Source: Mycobacterium sp. 1245805.9
GTDB lineage: Bacteria; Actinomycetota; Actinomycetes; Mycobacteriales; Mycobacteriaceae
Length of the DNA: 48,372 nucleotides
Assembly (NCBI RefSeq): GCF_001672915.1
Contig: NZ_LZKR01000001.1
Coordinates: 1-48,372 of the forward strand
Reading direction: 5' to 3'
This document shows positions 17,896 through 25,876 of this stretch, in pieces. The notes beneath the pieces were generated by a model, which did not search any database, was not told where the DNA came from, and saw nothing but the letters and a program-made list of their open reading frames with translations. Positions within the stretch are counted from its first letter, which is position 1, and the number at the start of each line of letters is the position of its first letter. A program made the translations under genes and the position numbers.

Positions 17896-18231
17896 ATGCA
17901 CGAGCTGTCGCTCTGCGAGGCCATCGCCGACCTGGTGAAGACCCACGCCGGGGGCCGGCACGTCGACGTGGTGCGGGTGCGGATCGGGGCCCTTCGCCAG
18001 GTGGTGCCGGAATCGCTGTCGTTCTGCTGGACACTGGTCCGGGACTCCGAGGACATGCCGGACGCCGAGCTGGAACTCGAGTGCGTCGGCGCCGAGGTGC
18101 GCTGCCGTTCCTGCGGCCGCCAGTCCGAGATCACGTCGGCCTGGTCCATCTGGTGCCCGCAGTGCGACAGCCCCGACGTCGAGGTGCTGCGCGGCAACGA
18201 GTTCCTGGTTACATCCTTGGACGTATCGTGA
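17896..18231 (+). CDS. hypA: Hydrogenase nickel-insertion protein HypA
   Basis: A 111-residue metallochaperone that with HypB delivers Ni2+ to the hydrogenase large-subunit precursor. The N-terminal MHE supplies the nickel site (His2). Two CxxC pairs, C70/C73 (CRSC) and C87/C90 (CPQC), form the structural zinc site. The start is fixed because the metal site needs Met1-His2-Glu3. It is the first gene of the hydrogenase island. hypB follows after 123 bases, a gap occupied by a palindrome. Confidence 0.95.
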   Translation: MHELSLCEAIADLVKTHAGGRHVDVVRVRIGALRQVVPESLSFCWTLVRDSEDMPDAELELECVGAEVRCRSCGRQSEITSAWSIWCPQCDSPDVEVLRGNEFLVTSLDVS

Positions 18232-18263
18232 AAGCCTCAGGCGCTCAGGGCAACTCCACGAAT

Positions 18264-18309
18264 GTGCATTTCGCGACGCGACACGCCGCGGATACGTCGC
18301 GGGATGCAC
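18264..18309. repeat. Inverted repeat between hypA and hypB
   Basis: Nested arms GTGCAT/ATGCAC (18264-18269 with 18304-18309) and CGCGACG/CGTCGCG form a 46-base hairpin. It resembles other GC-rich palindromes in mycobacterial intergenic DNA. No U-tract follows, so read-through to hypB is plausible. Confidence 0.6.
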
Positions 18310-18354
18310 ACTCGGCGCGGGAGTCCCCGTTGCGGTGCGCATTAGGATTCGGCC

Positions 18355-19125
18355 ATGGGTAGGTTTCACCGGCACGACGACGGAACCGTGCACACCCACG
18401 ATCACGACCATCCCGACCACGAGCACGGGGACCACAGTCACTACCAGACGGGCAAGCAGCGCATCGACGTGCTGGAGGCGATCTTCGCCGAGAACGACGT
18501 CCTCGCCGAGGCGAACCGCGCGGCGTTCGAGAGCCACGGGATCCGCACGCTGAACCTGATGAGCTCCCCGGGCTCGGGCAAGACGACCATCCTGCAGTCG
18601 ACGCTGGACGAGCTCGCGGGCGAATTCGCGATCGGTGTCATCGAGGGCGACATCGCCACCGACCTGGACGCGGCCAAGCTCAGCGGCCGCGGCGCCCAGG
18701 TGTCACTGCTCAACACCAGCAACGGGTTTGGCGGGGAATGCCACCTCGACGCACCGATGGTGAATCGCGCCCTGCCCGGCCTCGACCTCCCCGGCCTGGA
18801 CCTGGTGATCATCGAGAACGTCGGCAACCTGGTCTGCCCCGCGGAGTTCGACGTCGGCGAGCACGCCAAGGCCATGGTGTACTCCGTCACCGAGGGCGAG
18901 GACAAGCCGCTGAAGTACCCGGTGATGTTCCGATCGGTGGACGTGGTGCTGCTCAACAAGATTGACCTGGTGCCCTACCTGGATGTCGACGTCGACTCGT
19001 ACATCTCGCACGTCCGCGAAGTCAACGCCGCGGCCGAGATCCTGCCGGTCAGCGCGCGCACCGGCGCCGGCATGGGCGCCTGGTTCGGGTGGCTGCGGCG
19101 GTTCGCGACCAACCCCGACGGCTGA
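18355..19125 (+). CDS. hypB: Hydrogenase/urease nickel-insertion GTPase HypB
   Basis: A 256-residue SIMIBI-class GTPase that powers nickel delivery to the large subunit. Ten of the first 29 residues are histidine, which gives a nickel-storage tail. The P-loop is SSPGSGKTT (residues 70-78); EGDIATDLDA, the metal site with ECHLD and the guanine-specificity NKIDL follow in order. The Cys-His of ECHLD is the dimer-interface metal site of the family. ATG 18355 gives the His-rich start and no other start in frame keeps it. The stop lies 10 bases before the first Nur-type box of the hydrogenase promoter region. Confidence 0.96.
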   Translation: MGRFHRHDDGTVHTHDHDHPDHEHGDHSHYQTGKQRIDVLEAIFAENDVLAEANRAAFESHGIRTLNLMSSPGSGKTTILQSTLDELAGEFAIGVIEGDIATDLDAAKLSGRGAQVSLLNTSNGFGGECHLDAPMVNRALPGLDLPGLDLVIIENVGNLVCPAEFDVGEHAKAMVYSVTEGEDKPLKYPVMFRSVDVVLLNKIDLVPYLDVDVDSYISHVREVNAAAEILPVSARTGAGMGAWFGWLRRFATNPDG

Positions 19126-19135
19126 CCACGCCGTA

Positions 19136-19152
19136 CTGCAATCCACTCGCAT
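19136..19152. promoter_or_regulatory. Nur-type box 1 upstream of the hydrogenase genes
   Basis: CTGCAA, TCCAC, TCGCAT. It is nearly identical to the nicT site, sharing the 12 bases CTGCAATCCACT, and fits TTGCAA-N5-TTGCAA with three mismatches. Its centre is 24 bp from that of box 2. Confidence 0.5.
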
Positions 19153-19159
19153 GACGGAC

Positions 19160-19176
19160 TTGCAAATCGCTTGCAA
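19160..19176. promoter_or_regulatory. Nur-type box 2 upstream of the hydrogenase genes, perfect match
   Basis: TTGCAA, ATCGC, TTGCAA, extended by C and G on the outside into 19 bp with perfectly complementary 7-base arms. All 12 defined positions of the remembered Streptomyces Nur consensus match. It lies 251 bp upstream of the small-subunit ATG in the 301-bp gap after hypB. The rest of that gap holds box 1, a possible -35/-10 pair and nothing else I recognise. Confidence 0.7.
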
Positions 19177-19314
19177 GACAACGCAACTTTCCGGTCCTTC
19201 GTTAGGCATGCTCACGGGTTCGCCGCGCGCGCCGCGGATCGCCGAAATCCCCTGTCCGGCAACGCCATTGAGCGCAATCAGGGGCCAATAGCACAGCTGT
19301 CTATTTGCCGACCG

Positions 19315-19343
19315 TTGACAACCGACTGAGGCGGGAGTAGACC
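19315..19343 (+). promoter_or_regulatory. Candidate promoter of the hydrogenase operon
   Basis: A consensus -35 TTGACA (19315-19320), a 17-base spacer and TAGACC (19338-19343) as a weak -10. A transcript from here would have a leader of roughly 75 bases before ATG 19427. The Nur-type boxes would then lie about 175-215 bp upstream of the start point, unusual for simple repression, so a second promoter nearer the boxes is possible. Confidence 0.35.
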
Positions 19344-19426
19344 CAAAATCAGCGCTGCGCAAGTGGGCCGACGGTCGACTCCGGCAGCGCAAGGAGCGTC
19401 CAGCCCGAGCTCCGGAAAGCTGCAGC

Positions 19427-20482
19427 ATGCCGACAGAAGCAGCAGTCAAAGCGGAAGAAACATTGATCCATGTTCTATGGATCAACGCGGGCCTCAGTTG
19501 CGACGGCGATTCGGTGGCGCTGACTGCCGCCACCCAGCCCAGCGTGGAGGAAATAGCCCTCGGTGCGCTTCCGGGCTTGCCCAAGGTTGCCGTGCACTGG
19601 CCCCTGATCGATTTCGAATGCGGCCCTAACGGCGGGGCCGACGACTTCCTCGAGTGGTTCTTCAGAGCCGATCGCGGCGAGCTCGAACCGTTCGTGCTCG
19701 TCGTCGAGGGATCCATCCCGAACGAGAAGATCAAGGACGAGGGGTACTGGTGCGGGTTCGGCAACGACCCGGCCACCGGCCAGCCCATGACCACCAGCGA
19801 GTGGCTCGACCGGCTGGCGCCCAAGGCCACCGCGATCGTCGCGGTCGGGACCTGCGCCACCTACGGGGGCATCCACGCGATGGCCGGCAACCCGACCGGG
19901 GCGATGGGCGTGCCCGACTACCTCGGCTGGGACTGGAAGAGCAAGGCCGGCATCCCGATCGTCTGCGTTCCGGGCTGCCCGATCCACCCGGACAACCTGT
20001 CCGAGACGCTCACCTACCTGCTCTACATGGCCACCGGTCAGGCGCCGATGATCCCGCTCGACGACGCGCTGCGCCCCACGTGGTTGTTCGGCAAAACCGT
20101 GCACGAAGGCTGTGACCGCGCCGGCTACTACGAGCAGGGCGATTTCGCCACCGAATACGGGTCACCGAAATGCATTGTGAAGCTTGGCTGTTGGGGCCCG
20201 GTCGTCAAATGCAACGTGCCCAAGCGCGGGTGGATCAACGGTGTCGGCGGCTGCCCCAACGTCGGCGGGATCTGCATCGGATGCACCATGCCCGGCTTCC
20301 CGGACAAGTTCATGCCGTTCATGGACGAGCCGCCGGGCGGCAAGCTATCCAGCACCGCGGTCGGCTTGTACGGCAGCGTGATCCGCAGCCTGCGCGGTGT
20401 CACGGGCCGCACCGTCGACAAAGAGCCGAAGTGGCGCCACAACGGCGACCAACTCACCACCGGGGCCCGCCGCACCTGGTAG
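19427..20482 (+). CDS. hhyS: [NiFe] hydrogenase small subunit, group 1h
   Basis: A 351-residue electron-transfer subunit carrying three Fe-S clusters from the active site outward. The N-terminal proximal-cluster motif reads LSCDGDSV: C25 is present, but the residue of the second cysteine in the usual CxxC is D28. The 3-Cys/1-Asp proximal cluster is the mark of group 1h (formerly group 5) enzymes such as Ralstonia actinobacterial hydrogenase. Other ligand regions are GTCATYGGIHA, CVPGCP, HEGCDRAG and GGCPNVGGICIGCTMPG. There is no twin-arginine signal and no C-terminal anchor helix, so it probably stays on the cytoplasmic side. Group 1h enzymes oxidise trace H2 for respiration in starved cells. 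Confidence 0.96.
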   Translation: MPTEAAVKAEETLIHVLWINAGLSCDGDSVALTAATQPSVEEIALGALPGLPKVAVHWPLIDFECGPNGGADDFLEWFFRADRGELEPFVLVVEGSIPNEKIKDEGYWCGFGNDPATGQPMTTSEWLDRLAPKATAIVAVGTCATYGGIHAMAGNPTGAMGVPDYLGWDWKSKAGIPIVCVPGCPIHPDNLSETLTYLLYMATGQAPMIPLDDALRPTWLFGKTVHEGCDRAGYYEQGDFATEYGSPKCIVKLGCWGPVVKCNVPKRGWINGVGGCPNVGGICIGCTMPGFPDKFMPFMDEPPGGKLSSTAVGLYGSVIRSLRGVTGRTVDKEPKWRHNGDQLTTGARRTW

Positions 20483-20528
20483 GTCGCGGCACGCTTCGTT
20501 CTATTTCGCCTCACCCGGAGGGACTTCG

Positions 20529-22328
20529 ATGACAACTATCGTCCCCGAGCCGACCACCGCCAAGCGGGAACCCGGCCAGCTCGTCGAGATGGCCTGGGAT
20601 CCGATCACGCGGATCGTGGGCAGCCTCGGCATCTACACCAAGATCGATTTCGAGAACAAGGAAGTCGTCGAGTGCCACAGCACCTCGTCGATCTTCCGCG
20701 GCTACTCGATCTTCATGAAGGGCAAGGATCCTCGCGACGCCCACTTCATCACCAGCCGCATCTGCGGCATCTGCGGCGACAACCACTGCACGTGTTCGGT
20801 ATACACCCAGAACATGGCGTACGGGGTCAAGCCGCCGCATCTCGGTGAGTGGCTGATCAACCTCGGCGAGGCCGCCGAGTACATGTTCGACCACAACATC
20901 TTCCAGGAGAACCTGGTCGGGGTGGACTTCTGCGAGAAGATGGTCTCCGAGACCAACCCGAGCGTGCTCTCGCTGGCGGAGAAGACCGAGGCGCCACACG
21001 CCGACGCACACGGGTACCGGACGATCGCCGACATCATGCGCTCGCTCAACCCGTTCACCGGGGAGTTCTATCGGGAGGCGCTTCAGGTCAGTCGCTGGAC
21101 GCGAGAGATGTTCTGCCTCATGGAGGGTCGCCACGTGCACCCGTCGACGCTGTACCCCGGCGGCATCGGCACCGTCGCCACCGTTCAGCTGATGACGGAC
21201 TACATGACGCGGCTGATGCGCTATGTCGAGTTCATGAAGAAGGTCGTGCCGATGCACGATGACCTGTTCGACTTCTTCTACGAAGCGCTGCCCGGTTACG
21301 ACAAGGTCGGGCTGCGCCGCACGCTGCTCGGCTGCTGGGGCTCGTTCCAGGACCCCGAGGTCTGCAACTTCGCGTACAAGGACATGGAGCGTTGGGGCAA
21401 CGCGATGTTCGTCACGCCGGGCGTGGTGGTCGACGGCAAGCTGGTCACCCACTCGCTGGTGGACATCAACCTCGGCATCCGGATCCTTTTGGGCAGTTCG
21501 TATTACGACGACTGGACCGACCAGGAGATGTTCGTCAAGACCGATCCGCTCGGCAACGCGGTGGACCGGCGCCACCCGTGGAACCAGCACACCAACCCGC
21601 ATCCCCAGAAGCGGGACATGGAGGGCGGCAAGTACAGCTGGGTGATGTCCCCGCGCTGGTTCGACGGCACGGACCACCTGGCGCTGGACACCGGCGGCGG
21701 CCCGCTGGCCCGGTTGTGGGCGACGGCGCTCGCGGGCCTGGTCGACATCGGCTACGTCAAGGCGACGGGGAACAGCGTCAAGATCAACTTCCCCAAGACC
21801 GCCCTCAAGGGGCCGGTGGAGCTGGAGTGGAAGATCCCCACGTACGGCAGCAACACGATCGAACGTGACCGGGCCCGCACCTACTTCCAGGCCTACGCGG
21901 CCGCGTGCGCTTTGCACTTCGCCGAGAAGGCGTTGGAGGAGATCCGCGCAGGGCGCACCAAGACCTGGGAGCGCTTCGAGGTGCCCGACGAGGCCATCGG
22001 TTGCGGGTTCACCGAGGCGGTGCGCGGCGTGCTCAGCCACCACATGGTGATCCGGGACGGCAAGATCGCCAACTACCACCCGTACCCGCCCACCCCGTGG
22101 AACGCCAACCCGCGCGACAGCTACGGCACACCGGGACCGTACGAGGACGCCGTGCAGGGTCAGCCGATCTTCGAGGAGAACGGCCGGGACAACTTCAAGG
22201 GCATCGACGTCATGCGCACGGTGCGCAGCTTCGACCCGTGCCTGCCGTGCGGCGTGCACATGTACCTCGGGAAGGGCAAGACCCTGGAGAGACTGCACAC
22301 GCCGACCCAGTCGCCTGTCGGGGCGTGA
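20529..22328 (+). CDS. hhyL: [NiFe] hydrogenase large subunit, group 1h (precursor)
   Basis: A 599-residue catalytic subunit that binds the Ni-Fe(CN)2CO centre. The L1 motif SRICGICGDNH gives C79 and C82. The L2 motif FDPCLPCGVH gives C571 and C574, with H577 as the last residue of the mature chain. The 22 residues after H577 should be removed by the maturation protease encoded at 26013-26501. I chose ATG 20529, preceded by CCGGAGGGA, over the longer frame that starts inside the small-subunit gene. The gap to hhyS is 46 bp. Its stop codon is embedded in a palindromic repeat (22325-22369). Confidence 0.97.
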   Translation: MTTIVPEPTTAKREPGQLVEMAWDPITRIVGSLGIYTKIDFENKEVVECHSTSSIFRGYSIFMKGKDPRDAHFITSRICGICGDNHCTCSVYTQNMAYGVKPPHLGEWLINLGEAAEYMFDHNIFQENLVGVDFCEKMVSETNPSVLSLAEKTEAPHADAHGYRTIADIMRSLNPFTGEFYREALQVSRWTREMFCLMEGRHVHPSTLYPGGIGTVATVQLMTDYMTRLMRYVEFMKKVVPMHDDLFDFFYEALPGYDKVGLRRTLLGCWGSFQDPEVCNFAYKDMERWGNAMFVTPGVVVDGKLVTHSLVDINLGIRILLGSSYYDDWTDQEMFVKTDPLGNAVDRRHPWNQHTNPHPQKRDMEGGKYSWVMSPRWFDGTDHLALDTGGGPLARLWATALAGLVDIGYVKATGNSVKINFPKTALKGPVELEWKIPTYGSNTIERDRARTYFQAYAAACALHFAEKALEEIRAGRTKTWERFEVPDEAIGCGFTEAVRGVLSHHMVIRDGKIANYHPYPPTPWNANPRDSYGTPGPYEDAVQGQPIFEENGRDNFKGIDVMRTVRSFDPCLPCGVHMYLGKGKTLERLHTPTQSPVGA

Positions 22329-22369
22329 CGATCGCAAGCGCGGCGAAGCCGGGCGAAGCGGGTCGTCAC
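22325..22369. repeat. Dispersed palindrome between hhyL and hhyE
   Basis: GTGACGA (22325-22331) and TCGTCAC (22363-22369) are the ends of a 45-base element. Its interior (GATCGCAAGCGCGGCG) is the same as the 55-bp tandem repeat at 13183. The hhyL stop TGA is bases 2-4 of the element. It could form a stable stem that sets the large-subunit/hhyE expression ratio. Confidence 0.75.
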
Positions 22370-22384
22370 AAAATTGGAGGACGC

Positions 22385-23266
22385 ATGGCTGATCGCCCGG
22401 AGACTCCCGAGAACGAAACGCAGTGGCGCGCAGCGGGCGATCGGATCCAGACGCTCCTGGATTCCTGCGCGGCGGGCGGCGCGGCCGCCCACGAGCGCGC
22501 GCAGCAGTTGGTCCGCGAGGTGGTCGGTCTCTACGGGGCCGCCCTGGAACGGATCGTGCGGGCCGGCGAGGCCGGTTTCGCCGAGCGGCTGGCCACCGAC
22601 GACCTGGTGGCCAGCTTGCTGCTGGTCCACGGGCTGCACCCGCATGATGTGCACCGACGGGTGTCCGATGCGCTGGACCGGGTGCGGCCGTACCTCGGCT
22701 CGCACGGCGGGGACGTCGACCTGCTGGAGGTGGTCGGCGATGGCACCGTGCGGCTGGCATTCAAGGGCAGCTGCAAGAGTTGCCCGTCGTCGGCCGTGAC
22801 GCTGGAGCTGGCCGTCGAGGACGCGGTCCGGGCGGCCGCGCCGGAGGTCACCTCGATCGAGGTGGTGACGGCGGAGCCGGCGAGCGACGAGTCCGTGATC
22901 CCGGCGGAATCGCTCATGGCACACCTCCGTTCGAACGGGGCCGGTACCTGGCATCCGCTTCCCGAATTGGCCGAGTTGGAGCCGGGCGACGTCGCGGGGT
23001 TCCGGGTCGCGGGCACCGCGCTGCTGGTGTGCAGGGTCGGCGACCTGCCGCTGGCCTACCGCGACCACTGCCCGGTCTGTGACGACTCGTTGGCGGGCGC
23101 ACGACTGAACGAGACGCTGTTGGGTTGCCCGCGCTGCGGCACGCAGTTCGACATCGTGCACGCGGGCGCCGGCCCCGACGGAGCCCACCTCGAGCCGCTC
23201 CCCCTGCTGCCCCGCGACGGGGTGCCCTCGGTGGCGCTCGCCGAACCGATGGGGGCCGGCGCGTGA
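22385..23266 (+). CDS. hhyE: NifU-like/Rieske-like iron-sulfur protein of the hydrogenase operon
   Basis: A 293-residue protein. The N-terminal helical part (1-95) leads to a NifU C-terminal-type domain (about 96-163) with SHGGDVDLLEV and a CxxC at 130/133 (GSCKSCPSS), which normally bridges an Fe-S cluster. The last part (195-275) is a Rieske-like fold whose ligand positions are all cysteine: C229/C232 (HCPVC) and C248/C251 (GCPRCG) instead of CxH and CxxH. From memory, M. smegmatis HhyE and HucE are proteins of this kind required for hydrogenase function, probably in electron transfer to the quinone pool. ATG 22385 follows TTGGAGGACGC, a strong ribosome-binding site. The next gene overlaps by four bases. 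Confidence 0.85.
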   Translation: MADRPETPENETQWRAAGDRIQTLLDSCAAGGAAAHERAQQLVREVVGLYGAALERIVRAGEAGFAERLATDDLVASLLLVHGLHPHDVHRRVSDALDRVRPYLGSHGGDVDLLEVVGDGTVRLAFKGSCKSCPSSAVTLELAVEDAVRAAAPEVTSIEVVTAEPASDESVIPAESLMAHLRSNGAGTWHPLPELAELEPGDVAGFRVAGTALLVCRVGDLPLAYRDHCPVCDDSLAGARLNETLLGCPRCGTQFDIVHAGAGPDGAHLEPLPLLPRDGVPSVALAEPMGAGA

Positions 23267-23895
23267 CGACCCCGTACGACGTTTTGGCCCGCATCCGAAG
23301 CGACCGCGCGGCCCCCGAGCCGGCGGCCGAGCGCTGCGAAATGTGCTCCGAAATCATCGCCGACGAACACCAGCACGTCGTGAATGTCGGTGCCCGGCAG
23401 CTGATGTGCGTCTGCCGCGCCTGCTACCTGCTGTTCACCGATACCGGCGCCGACCTGCGCTACCGGGCGGTGCCGGACCGGTACCTGGCCTTCCCGAGCT
23501 TCGCGCTGGACCGCCGCGCGTGGGAGGCGCTGCAGATTCCCGTCGGCGTCGCCTTCTTCTTCACCAACTCCGCGCTCGGGCGCACCGTCGCCTTCTACCC
23601 CGGCCCGGCCGGGGCGACCGAATCCGAACTCGACCTTCAGGCCTGGAACGCGATCGGCGGCGCAGATCCGCGGGTGGGCCTGCTGACCGACGACGTCGAG
23701 GCGCTGCTGGTCCGCGTCCCGGATAACGAATCTGCCGATCCGCAAACCTATCTCGTCCCGATCGACGCCTGCTATGAGTTCGTCGGGCGCCTGCGCATGC
23801 TGTGGCGGGGGTTCGACGGCGGCCAGGAGGCCCGCGCGTTCATCGACGACTTCTTTGCCCGGATCGCCGCTCGCGCAGTGGAGACGCCGCCATGA
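23263..23895 (+). CDS. DUF5947-type protein with a Cys-rich metal-binding N-terminus
   Basis: A 210-residue protein of unknown function. The N-terminus has a ribbon-like metal site: CEMC at about 25-28, QHVV and then CVCRAC (about 49-54). The remainder looks like a mixed alpha/beta domain without recognised catalytic residues and has no signal peptide or membrane segment. The GTG start overlaps the hhyE stop (GTGA), and its own stop overlaps the next start (ATGA). The name DUF5947 is recalled from similar genes in actinobacterial hydrogenase operons and was not checked. The position suggests a role in assembling or docking the hydrogenase rather than metabolism of its own. Confidence 0.75.
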   Translation: MTTPYDVLARIRSDRAAPEPAAERCEMCSEIIADEHQHVVNVGARQLMCVCRACYLLFTDTGADLRYRAVPDRYLAFPSFALDRRAWEALQIPVGVAFFFTNSALGRTVAFYPGPAGATESELDLQAWNAIGGADPRVGLLTDDVEALLVRVPDNESADPQTYLVPIDACYEFVGRLRMLWRGFDGGQEARAFIDDFFARIAARAVETPP

Positions 23896-24545
23896 CAACA
23901 GAGCACGTGGACGTGAACTTCGCGGTCCTCGACGTGGCGCCCGAACCGTACTCGGTGAGCCCGGTGCTCACCGCGCGGGTCAGCGTCGCCGCCAGCAGTG
24001 ACGACCCGGTCCACGCGATCGCCCTGCGCTGCCAGGTCCGGATCGAGCCGCTGCGGCGTTCCTACTCGGAGGCGGAGGCGGCCGGGCTGCTCGACTTGTT
24101 CGGCCCCCGCGAACGCTGGGCCACCACCCAACGCACTTTCCTCTGGCAACACGCGACCGCGATGGTGCCCGGCTTCGCCGGCAACACGACGGTCGCGCTC
24201 CCGCTGGATTGCACCTACGACTTCGAGGTCGCCGCCGCCAAGTACCTGCACGCGCTGCGCGACGGCGCGCTGCCCCTCCAATTCCTGTTCAGCGGAACCA
24301 TTTTCGTCAAGTCCGAACGCGGCTTCTCGGTCCAGCAGGTGTCGTGGGACTGCGAGTATCGCTACGACATGCCGGTCGCGGTGTGGCGGGACCTGATCGC
24401 ACAGCACTATCCCAACACCGGCTGGGTGCGGCTGAGCCACGAAACCATCGCGGCGCTGGCGGCCTACAAGTCGGCGCAGGGGCTGCTCGACCTCGACCAC
24501 GCGGTCACCTCGCTGCTGGACACCGAACGGGAGGCGGCCACATGA
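23892..24545 (+). CDS. DUF6084-type conserved protein of the hydrogenase operon
   Basis: A 217-residue protein without signal peptide, membrane helix or a clear metal motif. It has a predicted beta-rich N-terminal half (LTARVSVAA, IALRCQVRIEPL) and contains a FGPRERWATTQRTFLWQHA stretch followed by the aromatic VSWDCEYRYDMPV. I recall this as the DUF6084 family, found with group 1h hydrogenases in actinobacteria; I cannot assign a reaction. Start and stop overlap both neighbours by four bases, so it should be made in step with the flanking unknowns. Confidence 0.7.
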   Translation: MTTEHVDVNFAVLDVAPEPYSVSPVLTARVSVAASSDDPVHAIALRCQVRIEPLRRSYSEAEAAGLLDLFGPRERWATTQRTFLWQHATAMVPGFAGNTTVALPLDCTYDFEVAAAKYLHALRDGALPLQFLFSGTIFVKSERGFSVQQVSWDCEYRYDMPVAVWRDLIAQHYPNTGWVRLSHETIAALAAYKSAQGLLDLDHAVTSLLDTEREAAT

Positions 24546-25864
24546 CCTCCGCTTGGGACCGGGCCCGCGCCGTCGCCGACGCGGTGTTGTACGAGGGTTA
24601 CCTGCTCTACCCGTATCGCGGCACGTCGAGCAAGAACCAGTCACGCTGGCAATTCGGCGTTTTGGGCCCGCCCGGCGCCGCGGACGCCGGCCTCGGTGAG
24701 GACGACACCCTCGCGGCGGCGTTCCTGGTCGACGGGTCGGAGGCGCTGACGCTGGTGGTGCGATTCCTCCAGTTGCAGCATCGCCGGGCCGAGCGCGAAT
24801 TCGCGCACGGCGCATTCGAACCGGTGGACGAGCTGAAGACCGCGGCCGGGTCGTGGCTGACCTGGGACGAGGCGGTCGAGTGCGAACTGTCCTTCGGACC
24901 CCTCCCCCTGGACGGTCGGCCGCGCACGCTGCCGGTGCTGGCGGAAGCCGCCACGGATGTCGAGCTGCTGGCCGGTGGACGGCTGGTCCGCGAACGGCGC
25001 GAGGTGCGCGGTGAGCTGACGGTCGCCAGCGAGCCGGACGGCGACCTGCGCCGGGTTACGGTGCGGGTAACCAACGTCGGCGAGGCCGCCGGCAGCAAAG
25101 CCGATTCGATCGCGCGGTCCATGATCGGCACCCACATCATCGCCGAAGTCGTTGGCGGGGAATTCGTTTCGCTGCTGGAGCCGCCGCCGGGCGTCGCCGC
25201 CGCGGCGTCGCGCTGTCGCCAGCACCGATGCTTCCCCGTGCTGGCGGGCCCCGCGGGCACCCGCGACATCCTGTTGATCTCGCCGATCATCCTCTACGAC
25301 CACCCCGAGGTCGCCGAACAAAGCAGCGCGGCGCTGTATGACTGCACGGAGATCGACGAGATCCTCACGCTGCGCGTGATGACGATGACCGACGAGGAGA
25401 AGGCGCAGGCGCGGGCCACCGACCCGCGGGCCGCGCACATCATCGACCAGTGTGACGCCATGTCACCCGACGCGATGGCACGCCTGCACGGTGTGCTGCG
25501 CGACCCGCACGCGCTCTCGGGGCTGGTCCCCGAGATCCCCGACGGGGTCGACTGGTGGGATCCGCTGGCCGACAACGCCGTCCGCCCCGAGGTCGACGCG
25601 GTGCTGGTGAACGGCGTCCGGGTCGCGCGCGGCAGTCGGGTGCGGTTGCGGCCGATGCGCAACGCCGACGCGCAGGACATCTTCGTCGCCGGCAAGACCG
25701 CCCGCGTGACGTCGGTGCACGAAGACGTGGAGGGCGACAAGCACGTCGCGGTCGTCGTCGACGACGACCTGGCCGCCGAGCTGCACCACTGGTACGGCCG
25801 CTACCTGTACTTCTCGCCCGACGAAGTGGAACCGCTCGAAGCCGGACAACCGGCAAAGCCCTGA
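24542..25864 (+). CDS. Conserved hydrogenase-operon protein, 440 residues, unknown function
   Basis: A 440-residue soluble protein that I do not recognise by family. The N-terminus has VLYEGYLLYPYRGTSSKNQ. A central ILLISPIILYDHPEVAEQ is followed by a helical, charged MTMTDEEKAQARATD. Near the C-terminus are RVARGSRVRLRP and a conserved-looking DAQDIFVAGKTARV segment that resembles a small beta-barrel. Two cysteines are close together in RCRQHRCF (about residue 225). It overlaps the upstream gene by four bases and lies 12 bases before a membrane-peptide gene. By context it is part of hydrogenase assembly, stability or coupling to the respiratory chain; that is inference only. Confidence 0.75.
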   Translation: MTSAWDRARAVADAVLYEGYLLYPYRGTSSKNQSRWQFGVLGPPGAADAGLGEDDTLAAAFLVDGSEALTLVVRFLQLQHRRAEREFAHGAFEPVDELKTAAGSWLTWDEAVECELSFGPLPLDGRPRTLPVLAEAATDVELLAGGRLVRERREVRGELTVASEPDGDLRRVTVRVTNVGEAAGSKADSIARSMIGTHIIAEVVGGEFVSLLEPPPGVAAAASRCRQHRCFPVLAGPAGTRDILLISPIILYDHPEVAEQSSAALYDCTEIDEILTLRVMTMTDEEKAQARATDPRAAHIIDQCDAMSPDAMARLHGVLRDPHALSGLVPEIPDGVDWWDPLADNAVRPEVDAVLVNGVRVARGSRVRLRPMRNADAQDIFVAGKTARVTSVHEDVEGDKHVAVVVDDDLAAELHHWYGRYLYFSPDEVEPLEAGQPAKP

Positions 25865-25876
25865 AAGGAGATCGAA

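Noticed and set aside
19427..22328. Hydrogenase as a group 2a (Huc-type) enzyme
   Set aside because: The small subunit has the LSCDGDSV motif with Asp at the proximal cluster, which marks group 1h.
20511..22760. 749-residue minus-strand ORF opposite hhyL
   Set aside because: It is an antisense shadow of the high-GC hhyL and hhyE genes; it has no domain, and its sequence is Arg/His/Val-rich as expected of a shadow.
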